From the NCBI RefSeq assembly GCF_020400825.1, contig NZ_JAINVH010000028.1, forward strand, positions 1-64,000: a DNA stretch of 64,000 bases, read 5' to 3'. A program made the translations under genes and the position numbers. Below the pieces are notes generated by a model. The model searched no databases. It was not told the origin of the DNA and worked only from the letters and a program-made list of their open reading frames with translations. Numbering within the stretch: position 1 is the first letter of the stretch; each line of letters starts with the position of its first letter. Below are positions 24,437 to 34,019 of this stretch, piece after piece. The stretch comes from Streptomyces sp. HPF1205 (GTDB lineage Bacteria; Actinomycetota; Actinomycetes; Streptomycetales; Streptomycetaceae).

Positions 24437-24457
24437 CATGAAACATCAAGGTTCATG
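24437..24457. promoter_or_regulatory. Candidate MarR operator
   Basis: CATGAAAC-N5-GGTTCATG, 7 of 8 bases symmetric, in an AT-rich island between the divergent MarR and oxidoreductase genes, 17 bp upstream of the marR -10 box. Confidence 0.65.
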
Positions 24458-24550
24458 GTTAATTAAGTATCTGAACCTTTTCGCGGTGCGGCCGGTCCGG
24501 TCGGGACGACGGGCCTCCTCGCGCCGCGCCCGGAAGGAGCGCGCCCGCTC

Positions 24551-25558
<1,008 letters not shown>

Positions 25559-25637
25559 CGGCACGTCACCGCCCCGCCCGGCGCGAAGCCCGTGCCCGTA
25601 CGTGCGCCCGGCGCCTCCCCCCGGGCCCGCCGGGGCC

Positions 25638-25643
25638 CTAGGG
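25638..25643 (+). promoter_or_regulatory. -10 box for the GH3 gene
   Basis: TAGGGT fits the Streptomyces TAGRRT -10 pattern and lies 37 nt before ATG 25681, which itself has GGGAGGA upstream. Confidence 0.4.
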
Positions 25644-25680
25644 TTGCGGGCGAGCCCGTAGCCGGCAGGGAGGACCGACC

Positions 25681-28608
25681 ATGACGGGGGACCGCGAGGA
25701 CGAGCGGGAGCGCGCGGTGGAAGCCGCGCTGCGCGGACTCGGCCTCGACGACAAGGCGCGGCTGCTGGCCGGGCGGGACATGTGGTCCCTGCCCGGCCTC
25801 CCCGCGATCGGGCTGGCCCCGCTGGTGATGTCCGACGGCCCGGTGGGGGTGCGGGGCAGGCGCTGGACGTCCGCGGACCCGTCGGTGGCGCTGCCCAGCC
25901 CGACCGCGCTGGCCGCCTCCTGGGACCCGGATCTTGCCAGGCGGGCGGGCCGGCTGCTCGCCCAGGAGGCTCACCGCAAGGGCGTCCACGTACTGCTCGC
26001 GCCCACCGTCAACCTGCACCGCAGCCCGCTGGGCGGCCGGCACTTCGAGGCGTACAGCGAGGACCCGCTGTTGACCGGCGCCATCGGCACCGGGTACGTG
26101 CTGGGCGTGCAGGACGGCGGCGTGGGCGTCACCGTCAAGCACTTCGTCGCCAACGACGCCGAGACCGACCGCTTCACCGTCGACAACCGGATCGACGAGC
26201 GCGTGCTGCGCGAGCTGTACCTGGCGCCCTTCGAGGCCGTCGTGACCGGCGCGCGGCCCTGGGGCGTGATGGCCGCGTACAACGCCGTCAACGGCACGAC
26301 CATGACCGAGCACGACGCCCTGGTCAACGGCGTGCTGCGCGGGGAGTGGGGCTTCGACGGCGTCGTCGTCTCCGACTGGCTGGCCGCCCGCTCCACCGCC
26401 GGCGCCCTGCGCGGCGGCCTCGACATCGCCATGCCCGGCCCGAGGACCGTCTACGGGGAGGCGCTCGCCGCCGCGGTACGCGCCGGGGAGGTCGACGAGG
26501 GCCTGGTCGACGCCGCCGCCCGCAGGGTGCTGCGGCTGGCCGCGCGGGCCGGCCTGCTGTCCGGCGCCCCGGCCGCGGTCCCGCCCGCCGACCGCCCCGC
26601 CCCCGTCGACGGCGACGCGCTGGCCCGCGAGGTCGCCCGCCGCGGCTTGGTCCTTCTGCGCAACGAGGTGCGCGGCCGGGCGCCCGTCCTGCCGCTGCGG
26701 GCACCGTTCTTCGGCGCGGGCGGCGTCGCCGTCATCGGCGCGGCCGCGCGCGACGCCCGCGTCCTCGGCGGCGGTTCCGCGCTGGTCTTCCCCGACCACG
26801 TCGTCTCCCCGCTCGACGGCCTGCGGGCCGCGCTGCCCGACCGGGTCCCGGTCACGTACGCCCTCGGCGCCGACCCGAGCGACGAACTGCCGCCCGCGGC
26901 GGCCGGGTTCCGGCTTCGAGCCGTCGCGCGGGACGCCGGCGGCCGGGAGCTGGGCGTGCCCGGCGGCGAGGAACTGCCCGGCGGCCAGGTGCAGTGGCTC
27001 GGCGAACTGCCGGACGGCGTCCCGTACGAGGCCCTGGACAGCGTCGAGATCCGCGGCGAGTTCGTCCCGCGGGTCAGCGGCGCCCACCGGTTCGGCACGC
27101 GCGGCCTGGGCGCCTTCCGGCTGACCGTGGACGGACGGGTGGTCTACGAGGGGCAGGAGGCGCCGGACGCGGACGGCGACCCCTTCGAGGTGTTCTTCGG
27201 CGCGCCGCGCGAGCGCGGGAGCGTCGACCTGGTGGCCGGCCGGCCCGTCGAGGTCGGCCTGCGCTGTACGCTGCCGCGCGGCCTCGGCCTGCCCTTCCCC
27301 GCCGTCTCGTTCGGCCTGCTGCACGGCGACCCCGAGCGCGATCCGGAGGAACTGCTCACCGAGGCCGTCGCCGTCGCCCGCGCCGCGCACACCGCCGTGG
27401 TGGTGGTCGCCACCACCGAGCGCGTCGAGTCCGAGGGTTTCGACCGCGCCGACCTGCGGCTGCCCGGCCGCCAGGACGAACTCGTCGCCCGCGTCGCCGC
27501 CGCCAACCCCCGTACGGTCGTCGTCGTCAACACGGGCGCGCCGGTCGAACTGCCCTGGCGCGAGGAGGTGGCGGCGATCCTGCTGTCCTGGTTCGGTGGC
27601 CAGGAGGCGGGGGCCGCGCTCGCCGACGTACTCCTGGGCGACGAGGAACCGGGCGGCCGCCTCCCCACCACCTGGCCGGCCCGGCTCGCCGACGCCCCGG
27701 TCACGGCGGTCACCCCCGTCGACGGCCGGCTGGTGTACGAGGAGGGCCTGTTCATCGGCTACCGGGCCTGGCAGCGGGCCGCGGCCGCCCCCGCGTACCC
27801 CTTCGGCCACGGCCTGGGCTACACGACGTGGGAGTACGAGTCGCTGGCCGTCGAGCCCGCGGGACCCGAGCCGGGTCTGCCGGCCACCGTCCGTGTCCGG
27901 CTGCGCAACAGCGGCGCCCGCGAGGGCCGCGAGACCGTCCAGCTCTACCTGGCGCCCGACGAACCCGCGACGGCATTCGGGCCGCGGCCGGACCGGTGGC
28001 TCGCGGGCTTCGCCGTGGTCCGCGCGGAGCCGGGCGGGACGGCGGAGGCGCGGATCGCGCTGCCCCGCCGGGCGGCCGAGACCTGGACGCCTTCCGGCCG
28101 GCGGCTCGTCCCCGGCTCCTACACCGTCGAGGCCGCCCACTCGGTGGCCGACATCCGCCTGACCGCCCGCCTGGAGGTCCCGGAGGAGGCGCAGCAACGC
28201 GCCGTAGCGACAGCGGAGGCGCACATACCCCGAGACGGTCGGAGGTGCCTTCGCCGAGGCGCTGAGCGGGGCGGACGCGCTGCTGTTCGGGCGGCGGACG
28301 TGGCAGACGATGGCCGCCGCGTGGCCCGAGCGGGGCGAGGACGGCGTGCGGCGCCCGCTGGAACTCGTCTCCACGGTCACCAGCGGCACGGGCGTGCACG
28401 TGTCCACGTACCGCCCGGCCGGCGGGCCCGAGCGGGGACGGTGAGCGGGCGGGGTGCGGGCGGCGCCGGGGCCGCCCGCGCCGGGGACGTTTACGAGGGG
28501 TCCGGGCCGAACGCCACCGCCGACAGGATGCGGGCCAGTTCGGTCTGCCCCTTCTGGTTGGGGTGGAACCAGTCCCACCTGCTCAGCTCGTCGGCGGTGA
28601 ACCGGTAG
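25681..28608 (+). CDS. GH3 beta-glucosidase with PA14 insertion; C-terminus altered by lost stop codon
   Basis: A glycoside hydrolase family 3 enzyme, probably cytoplasmic (no signal peptide). In order: GH3 N-terminal barrel with VKHFVANDAETDR and the nucleophile region GVVVSDWLAARST, a GH3 C-terminal domain split by a PA14-like domain (EIRGEFVPRVSGAHRFGTRG), the segment WFGGQEAGAALADVLLG, and a fibronectin III-like domain ending near VPEEA (about 28190). A normal protein would end there at ~838 aa. Here the frame continues for ~135 Arg/Gly/Ala-rich residues that have no family similarity, read out of frame through a pseudogene and antisense to the next gene. The stop codon appears to have been lost with a deletion. 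Confidence 0.9.
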   Translation: MTGDREDERERAVEAALRGLGLDDKARLLAGRDMWSLPGLPAIGLAPLVMSDGPVGVRGRRWTSADPSVALPSPTALAASWDPDLARRAGRLLAQEAHRKGVHVLLAPTVNLHRSPLGGRHFEAYSEDPLLTGAIGTGYVLGVQDGGVGVTVKHFVANDAETDRFTVDNRIDERVLRELYLAPFEAVVTGARPWGVMAAYNAVNGTTMTEHDALVNGVLRGEWGFDGVVVSDWLAARSTAGALRGGLDIAMPGPRTVYGEALAAAVRAGEVDEGLVDAAARRVLRLAARAGLLSGAPAAVPPADRPAPVDGDALAREVARRGLVLLRNEVRGRAPVLPLRAPFFGAGGVAVIGAAARDARVLGGGSALVFPDHVVSPLDGLRAALPDRVPVTYALGADPSDELPPAAAGFRLRAVARDAGGRELGVPGGEELPGGQVQWLGELPDGVPYEALDSVEIRGEFVPRVSGAHRFGTRGLGAFRLTVDGRVVYEGQEAPDADGDPFEVFFGAPRERGSVDLVAGRPVEVGLRCTLPRGLGLPFPAVSFGLLHGDPERDPEELLTEAVAVARAAHTAVVVVATTERVESEGFDRADLRLPGRQDELVARVAAANPRTVVVVNTGAPVELPWREEVAAILLSWFGGQEAGAALADVLLGDEEPGGRLPTTWPARLADAPVTAVTPVDGRLVYEEGLFIGYRAWQRAAAAPAYPFGHGLGYTTWEYESLAVEPAGPEPGLPATVRVRLRNSGAREGRETVQLYLAPDEPATAFGPRPDRWLAGFAVVRAEPGGTAEARIALPRRAAETWTPSGRRLVPGSYTVEAAHSVADIRLTARLEVPEEAQQRAVATAEAHIPRDGRRCLRRGAERGGRAAVRAADVADDGRRVARAGRGRRAAPAGTRLHGHQRHGRARVHVPPGRRARAGTVSGRGAGGAGAARAGDVYEGSGPNATADRMRASSVCPFWLGWNQSHLLSSSAVNR
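28244..28444 (+). pseudogene. Remnant of a dihydrofolate-reductase/RibD C-domain family gene
   Basis: In frame +2, different from the overlapping GH3 frame, the sequence encodes GAFAEALSGADALLFGRRTW...MAAAWPERGE directly followed by RPLELVSTVTSGTGVHVSTYRP and a stop at 28442-28444. These match the middle and the extreme C-terminus of DHFR-like RibD_C proteins (about 190 aa when intact). The N-terminal third and roughly 80-90 internal residues are missing and there is no start codon, so this is a decayed fragment. Confidence 0.75.
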
Positions 28609-29429
28609 CCGAAGACGGCGCCGCCGTCGTACCGGCAGCGTGTGTAGGCCGCGCACACCTGGCGGAGCACCGTGTTGTACGCCACCACCCGGTCGCGCAC
28701 CTCGGTGCGGCGGTGCTCGGCGGACGCGGTGTGCGAGTCGGGGTCGCCGAGCATCGAGGGGCACAGCCCCAGCCGCCACAGCTGCTTCTCCAGCGGGTCG
28801 GTCACCCCGACCGAGTACAGCCGCAGCAGGTCGGGGATGCTGGCCACCAGCACCTGGGTGCCGGGCAGCACCTTGTGCAGATACGCCATCGTGGTCCCGA
28901 AGGCGGACCGGAAGCCGGCGACCGACGTCATGCCGTCCGTGTCCGCCGCGCAGGCGTCGTTCGCCCCGATGAGCACCGTGACCATGGCCGGCTTGTGCAC
29001 GGCGGCCGCGCGCGCCTGGGCGGGCAGGTCGGCGACGCGCGCGCCGGTCTCGGCGAGGTTCCAGCTGCGGGTGGCCGGCGCGCCGGCCACCAGGTGCTGC
29101 GCGAGGCTGCCGATCTTCCCCCGGGACCCGGTCGCCCAGGACACCTCGGGGCAGTCGGCCAGCGGGTCGCAGGCGTTGAAGCCGCGGGTGATGGAGTCGC
29201 CGAGCGCGACCACGGAACCGGGGTGGACGTTCCACGGGCGCGTCGGCCTGACCACTTTCGGGGGTTTCGGGGCTTTCGGCGCGGCCCGCCGCCGGCCGTC
29301 CGCGGAGTGCCCGACGTGCCCGCCGGCCGTCGCCCGCCCGCCGTCCGGCGGCGACCCGGCCAGGCCGCAACCGGCCAGGAGAGCGGCGCCCACGGTCAGC
29401 ACGAGGCCGCGGCGCAGTAGCTGTCGCAT
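28491..29429 (-). CDS. SGNH-family hydrolase lipoprotein
   Basis: A 312-aa exported esterase/lipase-like protein. The N-terminus MRQLLRRGLVLTVGAALLAG-C is a lipoprotein signal with lipobox LAGC. After a Pro/Lys-rich stalk comes an SGNH fold: block I ALGDSITRGFNAC (catalytic Ser), the oxyanion Asn in GAND, and the terminal DWFHPNQKG carrying the Asp-x-x-His pair. ATG 29429 is supported by GGAGGGAA upstream. Its 3' end is overlapped by 118 bp by the aberrant tail of the convergent GH3 frame. The physiological ester substrate is unknown. Confidence 0.9.
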   Translation of the reverse strand: MRQLLRRGLVLTVGAALLAGCGLAGSPPDGGRATAGGHVGHSADGRRRAAPKAPKPPKVVRPTRPWNVHPGSVVALGDSITRGFNACDPLADCPEVSWATGSRGKIGSLAQHLVAGAPATRSWNLAETGARVADLPAQARAAAVHKPAMVTVLIGANDACAADTDGMTSVAGFRSAFGTTMAYLHKVLPGTQVLVASIPDLLRLYSVGVTDPLEKQLWRLGLCPSMLGDPDSHTASAEHRRTEVRDRVVAYNTVLRQVCAAYTRCRYDGGAVFGYRFTADELSRWDWFHPNQKGQTELARILSAVAFGPDPS

Positions 29430-29694
29430 TCGGTGCTTCCCTCCGACGAGTGGGTGACATCTGCCGTCAGCCCGACCGTACGCCACTCCCCCGAAGACGC
29501 CGCACGGTAGCTTTTAGCCTGACACCCGCGGAAACTGACGGGAGGCCACACTGACCACGCGTCAAATGTGTTCCTTGTCCTGTTTGACCCACTTGAGATG
29601 AATACTGCAGAATGCTGAATGTTGCCCCTGGTTCTACCAGCTCACGGGTGAGGCCGCTGGGGAAGGCGAACCTCGTCCCACACTGGAGGTACCG

Positions 29695-30189
29695 GTGACG
29701 ACACGTGGAGTTCTGTACGTGCACGCCGCGCCGCGCGCGCTCTGCCCGCATGTCGAATGGGCCGTCGCGGGCGTCCTCGGCGTGCGCGTGACACTGGACT
29801 GGATCCGCCAGCCGGCCGCCCCCGGCACGTGGCGGGCCGAGTTCTCCTGGCAGGGCGAGCCCGGCACCGCCTCCAAGCTCGCCTCGGCACTGCGCGGCTG
29901 GCACCTGCTGCGCTTCGAGGTCACCGCGGAGCCCTGCGCCACCGCCGAGGGCGAGCGCTACAGCGCCACTCCCGAACTGGGCATCTTCCACGCCGTCATC
30001 GGCATGCACGGCGACATCCTCATCCCCGAGGACCGGCTGCGCGCCGCCATGCTGCGCGCCCGCAAGGGCGAGGCCGACCTGGAGGCCGAACTCGACCGGC
30101 TGCTGGGCAAGCCCTGGGACGACGAGCTGGAGCCGTTCCGCTACGCGGGCGAGGGCGCGCCCGTGCGCTGGCTGCACCAGGTGGTGTGA
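29695..30189 (+). CDS. DUF3145 domain protein
   Basis: A 164-aa DUF3145 protein, a family restricted to actinobacteria and without known function. It begins TTRGVLYVHAAPRALCPHVE, ends VRWLHQVV, and contains the conserved LGIFHAVIGMHGDILIPEDRL. GTG 29695 has a perfect GGAGGT 4 nt upstream. In Streptomyces chromosomes this gene is regularly found close to the fab cluster, as here. The 265 bp upstream (29430-29694) is comparatively AT-rich and probably holds divergent promoters; no specific box is clear. Confidence 0.92.
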   Translation: MTTRGVLYVHAAPRALCPHVEWAVAGVLGVRVTLDWIRQPAAPGTWRAEFSWQGEPGTASKLASALRGWHLLRFEVTAEPCATAEGERYSATPELGIFHAVIGMHGDILIPEDRLRAAMLRARKGEADLEAELDRLLGKPWDDELEPFRYAGEGAPVRWLHQVV

Positions 30190-30205
30190 GCGCCGCGGGC
30201 ACGCA

Positions 30206-30211
30206 TAGCCT
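30206..30211 (+). promoter_or_regulatory. -10 box of a leaderless gene
   Basis: TAGCCT is followed by exactly 6 nt and ATG 30218, without a ribosome-binding site. Confidence 0.55.
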
Positions 30212-30217
30212 GCGGGT

Positions 30218-31108
30218 ATGACTTCCGCCACCACGACTCCGCTGACCGTCGCGCTCCTCGGCACCGGCATCATGGGCGCCGGCATGGCCCGCAACCTCGC
30301 CGCCGCCGGCCACCGGGTCCGCGCCTGGAACCGTACGAAGGCCCGTGCCCAGCCGCTGGCCGGGCACGGCGTCACGATCGCCGACGAGGCCGCCGACGCC
30401 GTACGGGACGCCGACGCCGTGATCACCATGCTGCTCGACGGCCCCAGCGTGCTCCAGGTGATGGAGGCCGCGGCCCCGGGGCTGCGGGAAGGCGCCGTCT
30501 GGGCGCAGACCAGCACGGTCGGGCCCGAGGCGCTGGGCTCGCTCGCCGCCTTCGCCCGCGAACACGGTCTGCTGTTCCTCGACTCGCCCGTCCTGGGCAC
30601 CAAGGCCGTCGCCGACTCCGGGAACCTCACCGTCCTGGCCGCGGGCCCCGCCGCCGCCCGCCCGGTCGCCCAGCCGCTCTTCGACGCGATCGGCGCGAAG
30701 ACCATGTGGCTCGGCGAGGACGGCACCGACGGGCCGGCCAGCCGGCTCAAACTGGTGCTCAACGGCTGGGTGCTGGCGGTCACGCACGCCACCGGCGAGG
30801 CGATGGCGCTGGCCGAGGGGCTGGACGTCGACCCGGACCGCTTCTACGAGGCGCTCGACGGCGGCGCGCTGGACCTGCCGTACCTGCGCATGAAGGGCGC
30901 CGCCATCCGCGGCCGCGACTTCGCCCCGAGCTTCACGGTGGACGCGGCCTTGAAGGACGCGCGCCTCATCGTGGCGGCGGGCGAGAGCGCCGGGGTCCGC
31001 CTCGACCTCGCGGCCGCCGGCGCCGAGCGCTTCCGCCGCGCAGCCGCCCAGGGCCACGGCGGCGAGGACATGGCGGCCAGCTACTTCGCCAGCTTCGACG
31101 GCGGGTGA
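30218..31108 (+). CDS. NAD(P)-dependent beta-hydroxyacid dehydrogenase (3-hydroxyisobutyrate dehydrogenase family)
   Basis: A 296-aa oxidoreductase. The N-terminal Rossmann motif is VALLGTGIMGAGMARNLAAAGH, followed by NRT (adenosine phosphate-binding region, NADP likely), the substrate loop LDSPVLGTKAVADSGNL, and KLVLNGW with the catalytic Lys-x3-Asn pattern. The all-alpha C-terminal domain completes the fold. The exact acid (3-hydroxyisobutyrate, tartronate semialdehyde, glyoxylate or an imine) cannot be told. mRNA probably leaderless; a strong terminator follows. Confidence 0.9.
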   Translation: MTSATTTPLTVALLGTGIMGAGMARNLAAAGHRVRAWNRTKARAQPLAGHGVTIADEAADAVRDADAVITMLLDGPSVLQVMEAAAPGLREGAVWAQTSTVGPEALGSLAAFAREHGLLFLDSPVLGTKAVADSGNLTVLAAGPAAARPVAQPLFDAIGAKTMWLGEDGTDGPASRLKLVLNGWVLAVTHATGEAMALAEGLDVDPDRFYEALDGGALDLPYLRMKGAAIRGRDFAPSFTVDAALKDARLIVAAGESAGVRLDLAAAGAERFRRAAAQGHGGEDMAASYFASFDGG

Positions 31109-31142
31109 CGGCGTCCGGGGCCCGCCCGGACGGGTGAGGGCC

Positions 31143-31196
31143 CGGACGACCGAGGGGCGCCGGACGACCGAGGGGCGCCTGACGACAGAGGGGCGC
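31143..31196. repeat. 18-bp tandem repeat, three copies
   Basis: CGGACGACCGAGGGGCGC at 31143 and 31161, with a third diverged copy at 31179 that merges into the terminator stem. Confidence 0.8.
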
Positions 31197-31224
31197 GGGA
31201 ACCCGGAAGGTTCCCGCGCCCCTC
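31188..31224. terminator. Bidirectional terminator between dehydrogenase gene and fabF
   Basis: Perfect 16-bp stem (31188-31203, 31209-31224) with loop CGGAA, between convergent genes; ends the fabDHPF transcript on the minus strand. Confidence 0.88.
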
Positions 31225-31258
31225 GCGTGCCGCCCGGCACGGGAGCAGCTCGCGCGGC

Positions 31259-32524
31259 TCAGCCGATCGTGCGGAACGCCAGGACCACGTTGTGGCCGCC
31301 GAAGCCGAAGGAGTCGTTGAGCGCGACGATCGTGCCCTCGGGCAGCGGCCTGGGCTTGTCGCCGACGATGTCGGCGTCGGCGTCCGGGTCCTGCCGGGCG
31401 AGGTTGATCGTCGGCGGGGCGAGCCGGTGGTGGAGCGCGAGCACGGTGGCCACCGTCTCGATGCCGCCCGCGCCGCCGAGGAGGTGGCCGGTCATCGACT
31501 TCGTGGCGGAGACCGCCATGTGGTCCACGTCGTGCCCGAAGACCTGCCGCAGCGCCTTGATCTCCGCGATGTCGCCCTGTGGGGTGGAGGTGGCGTGCGC
31601 GTTGACGTGCGCGATCTCCGCGGGCTTGAGGTCGGAGGTGTCCATCAGGTGCTGGAGGGCGGCCGCGATGCCGCGACCGGTCGGCTCCGGCTGCGTGATG
31701 TGATGCGCGTCGGACGAGATGCCCTGGCCGACCGCCTCGCAGTACACCCGGGCGCCGCGAGCGGCCGCGTGCTCGGCCGACTCCAGGATGACCACACCCG
31801 CGCCCTCGCCCATCACGAAGCCGTCCCGGCCGGCGTCGAAGGGCCGCGACGCGCCCTGCGGGTCGTCGTTGTTCTTGGACATCGCCATCATGTTGCCGAA
31901 CGCCGCGATGGGCAGCGCGTGGATGACCGCCTCCGTACCGCCGGCGACCACCACGTCGGCGCGGCCGGTGCGGATCATCTCGATGCCGTAGCCGATCGCC
32001 TCGGCGCCGGACGCGCAGGCGCTGACCGGGGTGTGGGTGCCGGCCCGGGCGTTGACGTCGATGCTGACGTTCGCCGACGGGCTGTTGGGCATCAGCATCG
32101 GCACGGTGTGCGGGGACACCTTGCGGAAGCCCTGCTCCCGCAGGATGTCGTACTGGGCGAGCAGCGTGGTCAGGCCGCCGATGCCGGAGGCCATCACCGC
32201 GCCGAGCCGGTCGGGGTCGACCGACGGGTCCTCGCCCGCCTTCGCGGTGAAGCCCGCGTCCGCCCATGCCTCCCTGGCCGCGATGAGCGCGAACTGGGCG
32301 CTGCGGTCGAGCTTGCGGGCCTGCGGACGCGGAATGACCTCGCCGGGCTCCACGGCGATCCGGGCGGCGATCCGCACCGGCAGCGTGGCGGCCCACTCCT
32401 CGTCGAGGAGCCGTACGCCGGAGCGCCCGGCGGTCAGGGCTTCCCAGGTCGACGCGCTGTCGCCACCCAGCGGTGTGGTTGCTCCGATACCGGTGACGAC
32501 CACGGTGCGATTGGTCGGGCTCAC
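31259..32524 (-). CDS. fabF: Beta-ketoacyl-ACP synthase II (FabF)
   Basis: A 421-aa elongating condensing enzyme of type II fatty acid synthesis; it joins malonyl-ACP to a growing acyl chain in the cytoplasm. The catalytic triad is visible: Cys in TPVSACASGAEAIGYG, His in HVNAHATSTPQGD, and His in ATKSMTGHLLGGAGG. N-terminal VVVTGIGATTPLGGD and C-terminal SFGFGGHNVVLAF are typical. It is the last gene of the fabD-fabH-acpP-fabF operon, the usual Streptomyces order, and ends at a strong terminator. Confidence 0.97.
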   Translation of the reverse strand: MSPTNRTVVVTGIGATTPLGGDSASTWEALTAGRSGVRLLDEEWAATLPVRIAARIAVEPGEVIPRPQARKLDRSAQFALIAAREAWADAGFTAKAGEDPSVDPDRLGAVMASGIGGLTTLLAQYDILREQGFRKVSPHTVPMLMPNSPSANVSIDVNARAGTHTPVSACASGAEAIGYGIEMIRTGRADVVVAGGTEAVIHALPIAAFGNMMAMSKNNDDPQGASRPFDAGRDGFVMGEGAGVVILESAEHAAARGARVYCEAVGQGISSDAHHITQPEPTGRGIAAALQHLMDTSDLKPAEIAHVNAHATSTPQGDIAEIKALRQVFGHDVDHMAVSATKSMTGHLLGGAGGIETVATVLALHHRLAPPTINLARQDPDADADIVGDKPRPLPEGTIVALNDSFGFGGHNVVLAFRTIG

Positions 32525-32636
32525 AGGGATTGTCTCTCCACGTCTAGAAGGGCGGGCGACAGGCGCGTCGTCCGGGATGGTACGAACGGACTGCCCGACG
32601 GACCGGGCGGTCCGGCACAGCCGGGGCAGCCGCGGA

Positions 32637-32888
32637 TCAGGCGGGCTGCTGGGCCTTGAGGATGTAGTCGACCGCGTCGCCCACCGTCTTGAGGTTCTTG
32701 ACGTCGTCGTCCGGGATCTTCACGTTGAACTGCTCCTCGGCCGCCACCACGACCTCGACCATCGACAGCGAGTCGACGTCCAGGTCGTCGGTGAAGGACT
32801 TGTCCAGCTTCACGTCCTCGGTGGGGATACCGGCGATCTCGTTCACGATGTCGGCGAGACCGGCGACGATCTCTTCCTGAGTGGCCAT
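32637..32888 (-). CDS. acpP: Acyl carrier protein
   Basis: An 83-aa acidic carrier protein. The phosphopantetheine attachment serine is in DVDSLSMVE (S40). Its helical pattern matches fatty acid synthase ACP: EEIVAGLADIVNEIAGI, then TVGDAVDYI near the end. ATG 32888 follows AAGGAG on the minus strand; the frame continues 5' without similarity. It lies between fabH and fabF and carries all acyl intermediates between the enzymes of the cluster. Confidence 0.97.
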   Translation of the reverse strand: MATQEEIVAGLADIVNEIAGIPTEDVKLDKSFTDDLDVDSLSMVEVVVAAEEQFNVKIPDDDVKNLKTVGDAVDYILKAQQPA

Positions 32889-32993
32889 CTGCGGCGCTCC
32901 TTGTCGGTGGTGGTTCTTCATATCGGTATCGGTGTTGCGGGTGGTAACGCCGTGCGCCGCGTCGCGGTACGGGTACCGAGTGCGGGGCACTGC

Positions 32994-34004
32994 CTAGGGG
33001 AGCGTAACGACCGTCGCCGCGTACACCAGACCCGCCCCGAAGCCGATGACCAGCGCGGTGTCCCCGCTCTTGGCCTGGCCGGTGGCGAGCAGCCGCTCCA
33101 TCGCCAGCGGGATGGACGCCGCGGAGGTGTTCCCGGTCGTCTCCACGTCACGGGCGATCGCCACGTGGTCCGGCAGTTTGAGGGTCTTCGTTATCGAGTC
33201 GATGATCCGCATGTTCGCCTGGTGCGGGATGAAGACGTCGAGTTCCTCGGCCGTGATGCCGGCGGCGTCCAGCGCCTCCTGGGCGACCTTGGCCATCTCG
33301 AAGACCGCCCAGCGGAAGACCGACTGGCCCTCCTGGGTGATCGCCGGGAAGCGGACCTCGCCGGGGGCGGCGTCGCGGTAGGCGTCCCAGGACACGGTCT
33401 GCTTGATGGTCTCGGACTTGTCGCCCTCGGAGCCCCACACGGTCGGGCCGATGGCCGGCTCGGCGGACGGGCCGACGATCACCGCACCGGCGCCGTCGCC
33501 GAACAGGAAGGCCGTCGAGCGGTCCTCCTTGTCCGTCAGGTCACTGAGCCGCTCCACGCCGATCACCAACACGATGCTCGCGCTGCCGTCCACGATCATG
33601 CTCTTGGCCAGCGTCAGGCCGTAGGTGAAGCCCGCGCAGCCCGCCGAGATGTCGAAGGCGGCCGGCGTGCCCGCGCCGATCCGGTGGGCGATGTCGGTGG
33701 CGACGGCCGGCGTCTGCTTGAAGTGCGAGACGGTCGCCACGACCACGGCCTCGATCTCCGAGGGCGCGATCCCGGCGTCGGCGATCGCCTTGCCCGCCGC
33801 GGCGAGCGACATCTCGGCGACGGTCTCCTCCGGGCCCGCCCAGTGCCGCGAGGCGATGCCGGAACGGGACCTGATCCACTCGTCACTGGAGTCGATGTGC
33901 TCCAGGATCACCTCGTTGGGCACCACCCGGGTCGGCCGGTATCCGCCGACGCCGAGGATCCTCGCGTACGGCGCGCCCTTGCTTGGCCTGATCTTCGCTG
34001 TCAT
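32994..34004 (-). CDS. fabH: Beta-ketoacyl-ACP synthase III (FabH)
   Basis: A 336-aa initiating condensing enzyme; it joins a short acyl-CoA (branched starters in Streptomyces) to malonyl-ACP. The catalytic residues are visible: Cys in FDISAGCAGF, His in FIPHQANMRIID, and Asn in TTGNTSAASIP. ATG 34004 gives MTAKIRPSKGAPY, matching known Streptomyces FabH starts; GTG 34013 is possible but too close to the AGGAG site. It follows fabD by 15 nt. Confidence 0.97.
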   Translation of the reverse strand: MTAKIRPSKGAPYARILGVGGYRPTRVVPNEVILEHIDSSDEWIRSRSGIASRHWAGPEETVAEMSLAAAGKAIADAGIAPSEIEAVVVATVSHFKQTPAVATDIAHRIGAGTPAAFDISAGCAGFTYGLTLAKSMIVDGSASIVLVIGVERLSDLTDKEDRSTAFLFGDGAGAVIVGPSAEPAIGPTVWGSEGDKSETIKQTVSWDAYRDAAPGEVRFPAITQEGQSVFRWAVFEMAKVAQEALDAAGITAEELDVFIPHQANMRIIDSITKTLKLPDHVAIARDVETTGNTSAASIPLAMERLLATGQAKSGDTALVIGFGAGLVYAATVVTLP

Positions 34005-34019
34005 CCCGCTCACGAGCTC

